In this document: positions 15,480 through 25,900 of the stretch, piece by piece | How the letters are laid out: each line of letters begins with the position of its first letter | How positions within the stretch are numbered: position 1 is the first letter of the stretch | DNA from: an uncultured Lachnoclostridium sp. | GTDB taxonomy: Bacteria > Bacillota > Clostridia > Lachnospirales > Lachnospiraceae | Assembly: GCA_930986645.1 (NCBI GenBank) | Contig: CAKNJS010000019.1 | Coordinates: 1 to 44,651 of the forward strand | Direction: 5' to 3' | DNA length: 44,651 nt | The notes under the pieces: model-generated | Seen by the model: the letters and a program-made list of their open reading frames with translations, nothing else | Told to the model about the DNA's origin: nothing | Databases searched by the model: none | Program-made: the position numbers and the translations under genes

Positions 15480-18400
15480 TTACTTCCTTGATCTTCTCTT
15501 TATTACAACTGTTACAGCTGCCGCGCCCGCAATAACTGCTGCCGCCGCCCACGGAACTGCATTCGTTGTATCTCCCGTCTGTACAGCTTTATTTCCGCTG
15601 CCGGTCTGTCCGCCTGTTCCTGACTGACCGCTGTTTCCTGTCTGTCCGTCACTGCCGGAACCGCTTCCGGTATTTCCTTCATCAGAACCGCCGGTATCTC
15701 CGCCCGGTGTTCCCGGATTCTGCTGATCATCTCCCGGCTCCTCTTTATCCGGATTATCCGGATCTGGCTTGTCCGGATCAGGTTTGTCCGGATCTTCACC
15801 CGGATTCGGATCAGGAACCGCAGCTTCATCTACCCGGATATCAAATGATGTCTCAAATCCATTGTATGTAAGGGCAACAGCAGTATCTGTCGTCTTAAGC
15901 GCTGTCTGCAGATCCGGCGAAAAGCTGAAGTTACCCGCTGTCTCACTGCTGTACGCAACGTTCTGAACTGTGTCGTTATCATAGATGACAGCTATTTCCA
16001 GTCCGCTCGGATCCAATGTATCCCCTTCTGTATAAACTGTCTTGCAGGGTTTGATCACTTTAATTCCCGTAATCTCCGGATTTCTCTGAGTAATTGTAAA
16101 TGCTGCTGTAACACTTCCTGAATATCCGTACTGTCCGAGACCTGTGATCACTGCCGCAGCTTCTCCTGCCGCAGTGTTATTTTCATATGTGACAATGTAG
16201 TCGACGCCATATCTGAGTTCTGTACCATTATCAAGAATCACCGTGATATCATCTTTCGACAATGTTACCGGATGATCCTCATCCACAATCGATACCGCCT
16301 GAGGTTTGATCGTCACTTTGGCATTGCTGATATCTGTTTTATCTTCTGCCATTCTCAGACGGATCTCAGCTGCACTCATGAACTTGTCATTTCCGGAATC
16401 ACCATATGTGTGAACGCCGGTGAGTCTTACATATTTTGCTGCCGCCGGCTGATCAAATACTGCCAGTTTCCATCCTGCTGTATTCTCCCATGTTCCTGTG
16501 GATACTGTCGTCCATTGTTCACCGTCTGTACTCACCTCAACTTTATACTCTTTGACACGTCCGTTCATACTTCCATCACGGCCGTAATAGCGGAGTGCAT
16601 CAAGCACAGTCTCATCCTCGAGTTTAAGAGTGATCCAGAGGTCTTCCTTTGGTACAGTTACATTCCAGTTTGTATGCCACCATGTACTTGTATTATTGTC
16701 CACAGCGTAAGATGCAGGTCCTTCATTGCCTGTCCCCGGATACTCGCTCGCTGCCGCTGCTGTTGTTTTGTTATAAACATAATCCCTGCCGCCATATCCC
16801 GGATCTGTGTTTTCTTCAGAAAGATCAGCTGCGAGGTTTATCTTATATTCCGTTCTCTTACTGTGGTCTTCAGCCTCAACGATCAACGTCGCTGTATTTT
16901 CATAAGGCGGAATATATGTTACTGCCGCATTGTCTGTGCCCGCATAACTGATTTCATCGATAAGGACTGCCTCTGTATTAAACTCGCCTGCCGCAAGATC
17001 ACCCGCGCTCACTTCCAGTCCGTTTACTGTCAACGACTGAAGAGCCGCGGCAGAATTTGTGGTATAGGAACCAGTCCACTCATTAAGCTCAACCTCAGTG
17101 ATTGCAACACTTGGTTTTTGCAGATCTGTTCCCGTCGGATTTACAACCCGAAGTTTTACAAATGTAGCCGTCTGCGGATCAAAGTCGTAGGTGTAGGCTT
17201 TAACTCTTTGCGGATTTTCTGCTTCTGCAATTGTCTCTTTTGCCTCTACTTTAGTCCAGCTTCCCTCCTGTCCGGTCTCAGAGATAAAGATCTCGGTTGT
17301 TCCGGCATTCGGAAATCTCAATCCGTTGTTGTCCTTTGCAAAGTAAACGACAATCTGACCGATTCTCTGCTGAGTATCATAACGGAATGTGAGCTCTGCA
17401 TCGTTATCATTATTCTTATTGGTGCTGTTCCAGTTGCTCCATGCAGTAGGATTTGCGCCTCCTGTATTATTATCACTGATTGATTTATTTCCGTCTTTGA
17501 TCGCGTCCAGTGTATCTGACCAGAACTGTTCTTCAATATCCTGACTCAGATTTGCGGCATTTGTCACACTGCCGCCGATCACTATCTGCTGCTCCTGTAC
17601 CCGTACAACCGCTGTTACCGTCATCTCTTGTCCGAGCACGTTTGCCGCGCCTGACACTTTAACTGCTCCGGCCTGATCATAACTTCCTTCAGGCTCTCCC
17701 CACTCTACAGGGAAGGATGCGCTGATCACTTCACCGGTCTGGAGCACTGCCGGTCTGGATGCCGGCAGCACAGGCTTCTGTCCCACCGGAACTGTGGTCG
17801 AATAGTTAAGAAGCGCAGCTACCTGATCGATCATGTTGACCGTCACAGAGACCTTATCGCCTGCCGCTGTCACACCTGCGACTGAGAAAGTTCCTGTCTC
17901 TGCAATCTGCTCTTCTGAGATGCTGTTCCATGTCACTGCCATGTCTTCCACTGTTTTATCCGAATAAACAGCCTTCACTGCCGCCGGAAGCTGCGGCATA
18001 TTACCGGTCTTGACATAGTAGTTTTTGGACATCTCATAGCAGCTTAACGTCTTTTCTGTTGAGCCCGTCTGCACCGGAGTGGTATTGATGACTGCCGTTG
18101 AAGGTTCAAGACCTTCTCCGCCTGCGGTAACTTTGATCGTTCCGGCATTCTTCGTGGACTGTACAATTGCGAGTACTTTTCCGCTGAATGCATTCCTGTT
18201 GTTATCCTGATAAGACTGGTGGTCGTCCTGTTTTCCATTATCAACGCCGACCAGCTTTCCTTCGCCCTCTACCGTAAACTTCACATTATTGGCCGCATCC
18301 GGAACGATATTGCCGTCTTTGTCTGTAACATCGACCGTAATGTAACTTAAATCCGATCCATCAGCCTTGATTTCTGTACGGTCAGCTGATGCTTCCAGCT

Positions 18401-20807
18401 TGGACGCTTTTCCTGTTGTTGTTACTGAGGTGCGTCCTTCTGCTTTATCCAGATTAATCTCGCTGCCGGATGCATCCCATGCTTTTGCTGTAATTGTCCC
18501 TTCTTCAAACGGTACGTTCCATGTCAGATACAGGTTCTTGTGTGCCACAGCATTTGCGTCATTTCCTTTATAAATCTGATAGGTATAACCTCCTGCCGTT
18601 GTTTCCGTTGTGAATTCTTTTGTACCAAGATCTTTCACTTCACCGTCTGCCGCAGTCAGTGTCAGCTGAACTTTCGCGGCATCCGTATAAACAACAACCG
18701 GGACACTTCCATTACTTTCCTTCACTACATTTTCATTCCATGCCGGCAGGATATGAAGAGTATTTACATCCTCATTCCACTGACTCTGGTAGAAGTAGTA
18801 TGTATCCTTCGGAAAACCTGCCGTATCGATGATCCCGAAGTAGGAATTCTTCGGGGAAGGCCATGCGCCCTGCACACCCGCGCTTGTTCCGTTCCATGGA
18901 GTCGGCTCGCCGATGTAGTCAAAGCCTGTCCATACATATTCTCCTGCGACAAAATCACGCTGGATCACATCGTACCATGCGCTGCTTGCCAGAGCTCCCC
19001 AGCCAACACGTGAATTATCATAGGACGTAAGTTTTTTATCCGATGTGGTCTGCTGTCCGCCATTTCCAAGTCTGTCATAAATGCCGCGGCTGTTTACTGA
19101 GGATGCGGTCTCCGATCCGTAGATCATCCAGTCTTTGTGGTTTTTATGCAGAGAATCATACTGACCGCCGCCGGCATAATTAAATCCCGTGGTTCCTCCC
19201 GCTTCTGTGATGTCATTCATCATTGTAACAGCCATCTGGCCGCCGTTTTTAACGGAATTACACCCTCTTGTGATCACTCTTGTATCATCAAGATCAGACG
19301 CCCAGTCAATAAGCTGCGTCTGTATTGTCCTGTATGACTCTGTCAGAGATCCTGTCGCACCTTCCTGAACTTCATTGCCAAGCGACCACATGATAACCGA
19401 AGGAGCATTCCATCCTCGTTTGATCATAGCGGTCAGGTCAAACTGGGCCCATGTCATATTATCTTCTGCTCCAATGATCTCATTTTCAGCATCAATGGTT
19501 GAATTGAAGAACCTTGCATAGTCATTGTTATTTCCGTTCTTTGCCCATGCCCATCCGTCAAAAGCTTCATCGATCACTAGGATTCCCTGCTCATTACAGG
19601 CCTCGATCAGCTCATCCGCTGCCGGATTATGAGTCACACGGATGGAATTGCATCCCATGTTTTTGAGGATTTCCACCTGACGTTCGACAGCTCTCTCCCA
19701 CGCCTCTGAGCCGAGAGCTCCCTGATCATGATGCATACACACGCCTTTGAGCTTCATGTTCTCGCCATTCAAAGAGAATCCTGTGTCAGCATTAAAATCA
19801 AAATATCTGAATCCATAATCCGTATCATAGGTATCAACCACTTTATCTCCGATTTTCACCTCGGTCCTTACTGTATAGAGATTAGGATCATCTGTGCTCC
19901 AGAGCTTCGGATCTTCCACTAAAACATCCGCGTCTATGGCAGCGCTCCCGCCTGCCGCTACCGACTGTGGTTCTGTTACAGCAGTACCGATCGCGGCTTC
20001 TTCATCCCCGCCTTTCGGAAATACGGTATGCGTAAGTGTCACTTCCTGTGCTGTGTCAGAATCATTCACTACCGAAGCCCTGATCTCTGTATTAACTGTT
20101 CCCCCTGCTTCTTCCTTCAGATCCGGGGTCTCAATCTTAGTTCCGTACATATCCACATGTACGGGATCCGTAATCGTCAGTTCCACACTCCTGTAAATAC
20201 CGCTTCCGGAATACCAGCGGCTGGACGGAGTCTGATGATTAACTTTTACGGTAATCACGTTTTCCTCGCCTGACTCATTCAGATAATCCGTAATATCAAA
20301 TGAAAACGGTGTATATCCGTAAGGATGTGTGCCAATCTGCTTTCCGTTTATCCACACAGTGGAATCCATATACACACCGCCGAAATCAATACGGATTTCT
20401 TTGCCGGCAGTACTCTCATCCAGCGTAAAATTCTTCCTGTACCATCCGGTACCTCCCGGCAGATAGCCGCTCTCCGCCTCCATGGATGAAGAATAATCCT
20501 GCTCAATACTATAATCATGAGGAAGGGCCACCTGTTCCCATGATGAATCGTTGTACCCCGGCTCTTCGGCACCAGATGCGTCCCCAAGATAGAACTTCCA
20601 GTTATCATTAAAGTTCTCAGAACGGGTTGTCCCTGCATAGTTGTTAACATATACAACTTCCGGATCGGAACTCATCTGTACACTTGAATCGGACGCTGTC
20701 TTTACGACCGGCCCCGAGGCAAATGCTGCTGACGGGAACACCATTCCTGCTGAGAGGACGGCCGCGACTGCTGCCGCACCCTTTCTTTTTAGTTGTCTCT
20801 TTTTCAT
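15480..20807 (-). CDS. Giant surface GH2 beta-galactosidase
   Basis: The protein has 1775 residues counted from ATG 20807 (MKKRQLKRKG). An upstream TTG frame at 20849 lacks a ribosome site, so the shorter start is preferred. A signal peptide (about 1-30) is followed by the GH2 sugar-binding domain (about 62-215), sandwich domain (about 218-330) and TIM barrel (about 335-640). The acid/base is Glu479 in WSLGNEV and the nucleophile is Glu566 in MIYGSET. A DUF4982-type domain, bacterial Ig-like domains, two F5/8C-like modules and further Ig-like domains come next. A long DPDKPD and Gly/Ser/Gln linker leads to the AVQTGD sorting tail ending IKRRSRK. It would cleave terminal beta-galactose on host glycans or milk and plant oligosaccharides. 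Its 5' region carries an inverted-repeat operator (20891-20964) and a leader block shared with the left-edge gene. Confidence 0.93.
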   Translation of the reverse strand: MKKRQLKRKGAAAVAAVLSAGMVFPSAAFASGPVVKTASDSSVQMSSDPEVVYVNNYAGTTRSENFNDNWKFYLGDASGAEEPGYNDSSWEQVALPHDYSIEQDYSSSMEAESGYLPGGTGWYRKNFTLDESTAGKEIRIDFGGVYMDSTVWINGKQIGTHPYGYTPFSFDITDYLNESGEENVITVKVNHQTPSSRWYSGSGIYRSVELTITDPVHVDMYGTKIETPDLKEEAGGTVNTEIRASVVNDSDTAQEVTLTHTVFPKGGDEEAAIGTAVTEPQSVAAGGSAAIDADVLVEDPKLWSTDDPNLYTVRTEVKIGDKVVDTYDTDYGFRYFDFNADTGFSLNGENMKLKGVCMHHDQGALGSEAWERAVERQVEILKNMGCNSIRVTHNPAADELIEACNEQGILVIDEAFDGWAWAKNGNNNDYARFFNSTIDAENEIIGAEDNMTWAQFDLTAMIKRGWNAPSVIMWSLGNEVQEGATGSLTESYRTIQTQLIDWASDLDDTRVITRGCNSVKNGGQMAVTMMNDITEAGGTTGFNYAGGGQYDSLHKNHKDWMIYGSETASSVNSRGIYDRLGNGGQQTTSDKKLTSYDNSRVGWGALASSAWYDVIQRDFVAGEYVWTGFDYIGEPTPWNGTSAGVQGAWPSPKNSYFGIIDTAGFPKDTYYFYQSQWNEDVNTLHILPAWNENVVKESNGSVPVVVYTDAAKVQLTLTAADGEVKDLGTKEFTTETTAGGYTYQIYKGNDANAVAHKNLYLTWNVPFEEGTITAKAWDASGSEINLDKAEGRTSVTTTGKASKLEASADRTEIKADGSDLSYITVDVTDKDGNIVPDAANNVKFTVEGEGKLVGVDNGKQDDHQSYQDNNRNAFSGKVLAIVQSTKNAGTIKVTAGGEGLEPSTAVINTTPVQTGSTEKTLSCYEMSKNYYVKTGNMPQLPAAVKAVYSDKTVEDMAVTWNSISEEQIAETGTFSVAGVTAAGDKVSVTVNMIDQVAALLNYSTTVPVGQKPVLPASRPAVLQTGEVISASFPVEWGEPEGSYDQAGAVKVSGAANVLGQEMTVTAVVRVQEQQIVIGGSVTNAANLSQDIEEQFWSDTLDAIKDGNKSISDNNTGGANPTAWSNWNSTNKNNDNDAELTFRYDTQQRIGQIVVYFAKDNNGLRFPNAGTTEIFISETGQEGSWTKVEAKETIAEAENPQRVKAYTYDFDPQTATFVKLRVVNPTGTDLQKPSVAITEVELNEWTGSYTTNSAAALQSLTVNGLEVSAGDLAAGEFNTEAVLIDEISYAGTDNAAVTYIPPYENTATLIVEAEDHSKRTEYKINLAADLSEENTDPGYGGRDYVYNKTTAAAASEYPGTGNEGPASYAVDNNTSTWWHTNWNVTVPKEDLWITLKLEDETVLDALRYYGRDGSMNGRVKEYKVEVSTDGEQWTTVSTGTWENTAGWKLAVFDQPAAAKYVRLTGVHTYGDSGNDKFMSAAEIRLRMAEDKTDISNAKVTIKPQAVSIVDEDHPVTLSKDDITVILDNGTELRYGVDYIVTYENNTAAGEAAAVITGLGQYGYSGSVTAAFTITQRNPEITGIKVIKPCKTVYTEGDTLDPSGLEIAVIYDNDTVQNVAYSSETAGNFSFSPDLQTALKTTDTAVALTYNGFETSFDIRVDEAAVPDPNPGEDPDKPDPDKPDPDNPDKEEPGDDQQNPGTPGGDTGGSDEGNTGSGSGSDGQTGNSGQSGTGGQTGSGNKAVQTGDTTNAVPWAAAAVIAGAAAVTVVIKRRSRK

Positions 20808-20854
20808 TATGCCTTTTCCCTTTTCCTCCATTCTTTTTATTTTGCGCAATACTC

Positions 20855-20874
20855 GTGTTTCCCCCGTCGGATCA
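20855..20874 (-). promoter_or_regulatory. GH2 leader block shared with the left-edge gene
   Basis: On the plus strand this reads GTGTTTCCCCCG then TCGGATCA and matches 101-121, in the same orientation relative to its gene. It lies about 48 nt upstream of the GH2 start codon. It may be a common RNA leader or a regulator site. Confidence 0.35.
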
Positions 20875-20890
20875 GGCAGTTAAAAAAAGA

Positions 20891-20964
20891 AACCGAATTT
20901 AATAACCAAGCAATAATTCCTGACCTTCAGAAACTATATAACTCAGTTATCAAATTCGGTTTTG
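20891..20964 (-). promoter_or_regulatory. Inverted-repeat operator upstream of GH2
   Basis: AAACCGAATTTAATAAC (20891-20907) and GTTATCAAATTCGGTTT (20948-20964) are inverted copies with one mismatch, 40 bp apart. A -10-like TATATA lies between them (about 20936-20941), with no good -35, as expected if an activator helps recruit polymerase. The right arm is closely matched at 32184-32206 upstream of the phosphatase operon. The binding protein is unknown. Confidence 0.55.
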
Positions 20965-21176
20965 CCCAAAAAGAGAAAGGTAACAATCCTGTACTATGCA
21001 ATTAATGTATGCAAATTGTAACATTTTTGTATCCTTTTTCCTACATATTTGTTAATTTACACTGCAACTTCGTCACTATCTACAAATTTTGTCTGTTTTT
21101 GCAGTGTTATTCGCGTCTGTTTTTGTCAATTTTCCCCATTTCTTCTGTATTTCAACTCATCCATATCCGGTCTGAC
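20965..21176. other. AT-rich intergenic region upstream of GH2
   Basis: This 212-bp AT-rich stretch holds no convincing gene. ACACTGCAA (21059-21067) can pair with TTGCAGTGT (21099-21107) across a 31-nt loop, a weak candidate end structure for the minus-strand gene ending at 21177. No other clear signal was found. Confidence 0.4.
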
Positions 21177-21659
21177 TTATTGTATTCCAAGAGAAGCCAG
21201 CTTCATATCTCCATTAAATGCAAATGTAAAATGTATCTCCGCATTTTCGTAATCTGCCGTCACATATGCAACTGCTGCAGTCACTCCGCGCTGCGTCACT
21301 TCTGTCGTAGTAATATCTGCCACAGACTGGAATGCGCCCCAGTCTTCCGATACCCTTGCCTTTGCCTCATCCATTCTCTCCTTGTTCATAATGGACGACA
21401 TATCCTCAACGGACATATCCTTTAATCCGTCGAAATTTTCCTCATTAATGTAGTCCACCACCTGCTCTGCCATCGCCTCAACCTCTGCCTTGTCAAATAT
21501 ACTGCTCTGTGAGAGATCCTTGTTCTTCGGCATCGCAAAATAACACGCTGTGGCCGCGATCACCAGAACCACCGCCGTTATGATAATATTTCTTATTCGT
21601 TTCCTCTTCTGTTCTTCTGTCTGGGCGGGCTGAAAAACCACCTGCTTTTTTTTCTTCAT
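21177..21659 (-). CDS. Membrane-anchored DUF3887-like protein
   Basis: The protein has 160 residues. A basic cytoplasmic start (MKKKKQ..KRKRIRN) and one membrane helix (about 25-43) precede an extracellular domain containing FDGLKDMSVEDMSS and ending in a beta-rich half (YENAEIHFTFAFNGDMKLASLGI). This layout resembles DUF3887 proteins, which are membrane-tethered and of unknown role. The start is placed at ATG 21659, eight nt after AAGGTGG; an upstream GTG would overlap the ribosome site. It is transcribed divergently from the TPM-like gene and has its own candidate promoter at 21725-21753. Confidence 0.7.
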   Translation of the reverse strand: MKKKKQVVFQPAQTEEQKRKRIRNIIITAVVLVIAATACYFAMPKNKDLSQSSIFDKAEVEAMAEQVVDYINEENFDGLKDMSVEDMSSIMNKERMDEAKARVSEDWGAFQSVADITTTEVTQRGVTAAVAYVTADYENAEIHFTFAFNGDMKLASLGIQ

Positions 21660-21724
21660 ATCTACGTCCACCTTTTATTTTAATGCAACAGAACAAGTCA
21701 TCTCATCCCGTCTTCTGCTATTTT

Positions 21725-21753
21725 AACATATATTGCAGAAAATAATATGACAA
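21725..21753 (-). promoter_or_regulatory. Candidate promoter of the DUF3887-like gene
   Basis: On the minus strand TTGTCA (21748-21753), a 17-bp spacer and TATGTT (21725-21730) form a moderate SigA-type promoter about 65 bp before the start codon. Confidence 0.45.
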
Positions 21754-21771
21754 ATTTAGTTTAACTCCGGA

Positions 21772-21801
21772 TTGAAATCGTGGTAATATATCAGATATAA
21801 A
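21772..21801 (+). promoter_or_regulatory. Candidate promoter of the TPM-like gene
   Basis: TTGAAA (21772-21777), an 18-bp spacer and TATAAA (21796-21801) precede the start at 21863. The leader contains a small CGCCG/CGGCG hairpin (21810-21823) and then a GGAG ribosome site. Confidence 0.55.
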
Positions 21802-21862
21802 CCGACTCCCGCCGCTAACGGCGCGGAGCGGATCCCGAGCAGAAAGAAAGGAGAGCTGGATT

Positions 21863-22849
21863 ATGGGCAGAGGCGGCGGTTCACACGGCGGAGGCGGTCA
21901 TTCCGGAGGCAGATCATTCGGCGGCCGCTCAGGCGGCGGTTTCGGAGGAAGCCAGGGCGGCGGAAGAGGGCCCGGCGGCCCCGGCTTCGGCGGACCGGGA
22001 TTCGGCGGTCCTCCACCGGGAGGTCCGGGATTCGGCGGTCCCGGCGGATGGGGGCCAAGATGGGGCGGCCCCCGCAGAAGATGGGGAGGCCCCATATTTC
22101 CGGGAGGCGGCTTTGGCTGGGGAGGTCCGGGAAGAAGAGGCGGATGCGGATGTTTCTCTGTCATTGTCGTCCTGATCATCCTGCTGATCGCTTTCAGCTA
22201 TATCAGACCGGCCTTTTACTCTTCTCAGGGTAACACCGAAGTAACTGTATCGCGCACCGAACGTACAGCTGTCACCGGAACACAGACTTACGGTGACTGG
22301 TATGTGGATGAACTGGGATTTATCGATCACGACACGGATCTGACCGACGGGCTGAAATATTTCTATTCAAAAACCGGTATCCAGCCCTATGTCATGCTTC
22401 TCGATTATGATGAATCCTTATGGGACGGAGGAAATTGGAATGAAGATGCGGCAGAACAATATCTGGCGCAGGTCTATGAAGATACTTTCTCTGATAACGG
22501 ACATCTGATCTTTGCTTATTTTGCATGTGAGAACGATACAGAAGATATGGATGGAATGTTTTATTTCTATTACGGTTCTGCCGCATATTCCATCATGGAC
22601 GATGAGGCTGAGACAATCTTCTGGAGCTACTTTGACATGAATTACAACAATCTGGATCTGAGTATCGCAGAGTTCATCGGCCAGACATTTGAAGAAACTG
22701 CAGATAATATCATGCACGTCGGAAACGCAGGGAACAATACGCTTATAAGAGCGGCAGTCATCTTTGCCGTGATCTGTGTTGTGGTCATTATCGTAGGGAT
22801 CGTTGTGGCGAAACGGGCAGGGAAAAAAGATACAACAGATTCATTTTAA
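21863..22849 (+). CDS. Gly/Arg-rich membrane protein with a TPM-like domain
   Basis: The protein has 328 residues. Residues 1-95 are almost entirely Gly, Pro, Arg, Phe and Ser (GGRSFGGRSGGGFGG) and end in a basic cluster. A membrane helix (about 97-113), an external domain of about 170 residues (YVDELGFIDHDTDLTDGLKYF, then a segment like TPM domains) and a second helix (about 294-315) with a basic tail follow. Charge distribution predicts that the Gly-rich part is cytoplasmic and the TPM-like domain outside. TPM proteins are membrane-linked and poorly understood in bacteria. The start follows AAGGAGAG. It is the only plus-strand gene in the glycan block and converges on GH92. Confidence 0.75.
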   Translation: MGRGGGSHGGGGHSGGRSFGGRSGGGFGGSQGGGRGPGGPGFGGPGFGGPPPGGPGFGGPGGWGPRWGGPRRRWGGPIFPGGGFGWGGPGRRGGCGCFSVIVVLIILLIAFSYIRPAFYSSQGNTEVTVSRTERTAVTGTQTYGDWYVDELGFIDHDTDLTDGLKYFYSKTGIQPYVMLLDYDESLWDGGNWNEDAAEQYLAQVYEDTFSDNGHLIFAYFACENDTEDMDGMFYFYYGSAAYSIMDDEAETIFWSYFDMNYNNLDLSIAEFIGQTFEETADNIMHVGNAGNNTLIRAAVIFAVICVVVIIVGIVVAKRAGKKDTTDSF

Positions 22850-22891
22850 AATAACAGACCCTATCCTATATATATACCGCAGAACGTACAG

Positions 22892-22924
22892 GAGCCGGCG
22901 TATTATTTTACAATACGCCGGCTC
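22892..22924. terminator. Hairpin between the convergent TPM-like and GH92 genes
   Basis: GAGCCGGCGTATT (22892-22904) pairs perfectly with AATACGCCGGCTC (22912-22924). This is a 13-bp stem with a 7-nt loop. Neither side has a proper U-tract, but its position between convergent genes suggests a shared end point. Confidence 0.6.
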
Positions 22925-22937
22925 AGTACTACAATGG

Positions 22938-25900
22938 CTATTTTTCCTCCAAAGTCTGAATAGCTGCTTTTACCGTATTCGCACATTCATCTATCAGTTC
23001 CTGACTTGACCAACGGTCTGCGCTGGCAATACGTGCTTTTTCCAGTGCAGCCTGAAGATTTTCATAAGATTTCTCTGTATACCCTGTAGGTCCGATCGCC
23101 GTTCCCTGTGAAATCTGCGCATTCAGCACAACCTTATCCGCTTCTGAGGTCTCTTCCGCATTCTCCATAGCATCCGCAAGAAGCCGTTCAGCCATGGTCA
23201 CGACTGCCTGTGTAACATTTTTATCTGCCACAGCCTGTTCCGCGTACTCAATCGCACTTTCAATCCTTGCTCTGCTCTCCTCTGTCCAATGCGTTGTATC
23301 CACAGATTTTGCCTCTTCGATAAGTTTCTCAAGATTCGTCGTTTCCACTATCTTATGGAGTCTACCGATTGCCTGATTCAATCCGTTGATCGCCGACTGT
23401 ATCTCAGAAGAAGACGGATCTGACGCTGCGAGTACATCCGCGGCAGTATCTGCTGCCGTTTCCAGTCTTACAATATCGTCTTCGGCATACTGGTCTCTGT
23501 TGTCAAGATACTGCAGTGCCTCTTCATAAACTGCTTTCAGCTCTTCTCTCTCGGAATTTCTGCTGAATTCAAACCAGTCAATATTTGCTACATAATTTCC
23601 GTTTCCTCCGTCAGTTCTCAGCACGAAGTAAACATCATGCGTACCGCTGACTGCATTATCAAGTTTGACAGTCAGTTCGTCATAAGCGTTCCAATTACTT
23701 CCTGTTGCTGGGATTTGTACAGTCTGCAGCGGGCTGCCGTCCATGGAATCCAGATAAACCTCAATCCTGTTGTTATTTCCGCAACGGCTTGAGTTATTTA
23801 CATACCGGATTGTAAGATCGGTCATTTCCTCTTCCCCAAAACTGCAGTTTCCATATTTCAGCCATGCACCGTCATAGGTTCCGCCCACATTAGACAGACT
23901 CTGTCCCTGACTGTCAGTGCTGTTCTCTGTCTTCAAAGCTTCGCCGCTCCAGTCGTTCCCGTCTTCTATACAAGCTTCTGCTTCCAGCCTGAACCGGTCA
24001 GTACCTGCTTTTTCCGTAAAACGGAACCAGTCAAAGTTCGCTACATAATTGGCATTTGCCGCTTCCGTGTGCATCACAACATATACATCATGAACACCGG
24101 TAATTCCCTGCGGCAGATCGGTCGTCACTTCCTGATAAACGTTCCAGTTATCCGCCGTTGCCGGTATCGATACAGACACTGCCGGATCTCCTGTCATCTG
24201 ATCCAGATAGATGTCCACTCTGGAATTATTACCGCATCTGCCTGAGTTGTTGGCATAGCGGACTGTAAAGCTGCGAGCCCCTGTTTTCCCAAAATTAATG
24301 TCATCATATTTCAGCCATGCACCGTCATAGGTACCTCCTACGTCTCCTACCTGTCCGCCACTGGTATTATCCTGGCTTGTTTCCGTCTTAAGAGCTCCCC
24401 CGCTCCATTCGTCTTTATTTTCCGCTTCCAGTTTGTCATATGCGCTTCCTTTGCCGCCATTCATGCTGCTTTCCGCCTCATTAATGGCTTCCAGCAGACT
24501 GTTTACAGCCTGGCTGATCTGTTCGTCAGAAGCCGCCGTATATTGCTGTACTGCTTTTGCTTCATCCACAGCCGTCTGAAGTGTACTTGTAACTTCTGCC
24601 GTAAATCCGCCCTGATCCAGAAGCTTCTCCGCTTCCGCTATTGTATCTTCGAGGCGGGTATCCGTGCGCTCCATCTCATCGGCAATTTCATCTGATGTCA
24701 ACGCTCTGTTGTACACAGTAAATCTGCTGATTCTTCCATCTGTATACGGATCGCCCCAGAAGTCAATGCCACCCAGATGTACAAAAGATCCATCCATAAT
24801 TACATTGCTGAGAGAACTGTCCGCTTGGCCGGATGCAATCTGCTCTCCATTCATATACAGATAAGTCTCCCGTCCCTGCTGTACATAAGTAAGATATGCC
24901 CATTCTCCAACCGGCACTGCACTGTCAGCCTGTGTTCGGTCTTCTCCTGCGCCGTTAATATTGAGCCCTGTACGAAGGACGTCATTGGTTGCAAATACAA
25001 AGAAGTTGTTTTTATCCGCGCCCGCACCGAGCAGCATCTGGTTATTTGCCGCGGAATCAAGATATACCCATGCAGAAATTGCCGCGTCTCCGGTAAGACC
25101 CCCAAATGCTCCAGCCGGTATGTCGAGATACTGTTTTTGGCTGTTGTCGAGCACCAGACTGCCGGATTCCACAGCAGCGCCATTTCTGAGTGTTCCGTCA
25201 TATCCGTTCTGTCCTGCATCTCGCACGACTCCGTCTTCACTCTCTGAGAAGTCATAATCCAGTACAATGGACTTTTCATCTGCCTGTACTGCTTTCATGT
25301 TGACGGTAAAATAGCCTTCTGCGTCTTTATATGTGACTTTTACCTTCTGTCCTTCACCAACCTCTTTGGGCAGGCTGTCTACCGTAATCTCTTCGCTTGT
25401 AAGAGGAAGTGTTCTTATAAGATCTTTTTTATAGAAAATCGTAACTGAGCCGCCGTCCGGATTCAGCAGATCGCCCACTGTGTAATCTGTCTGTTCCGGT
25501 GCTTTTACTTCCACGCTGACGGGCATCATCGTATTTTTCAGCCGGACTGCAGACATACTGTTCATAACCGCATTTTTTACTTCAGACGCCTTAATGCCAT
25601 CCGCAAACACGGTATCATCCATCGTGATCTGAATATCATAAGTTTCGTATTCTTCCGTAACCTTTTCAATCTCACCTTTAAATCGAAGTTCAACAGTCTG
25701 GTCGTCTTTCTTTTCTGCGGACATTTCTACACCGTCCGGAAGTCCTGCTGCTTTGATATCTGATACATTGTCAGAAAATGAGGCATCTCCTGTGAGTACT
25801 GCTGTCAATACCGCATCAACCTGACCGTCTTCGACCGCCAGTTCATCTGTATTATATTCCAATGAATATTTATAGACTGATGTATCTTCCTCATCAGATA

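Noticed and set aside
16272-17483. A 403-codon plus-strand open frame opposite GH2.
   Set aside because: It is the antisense shadow of a well-supported GH2 gene, is Cys-rich without domains and has no ribosome site.
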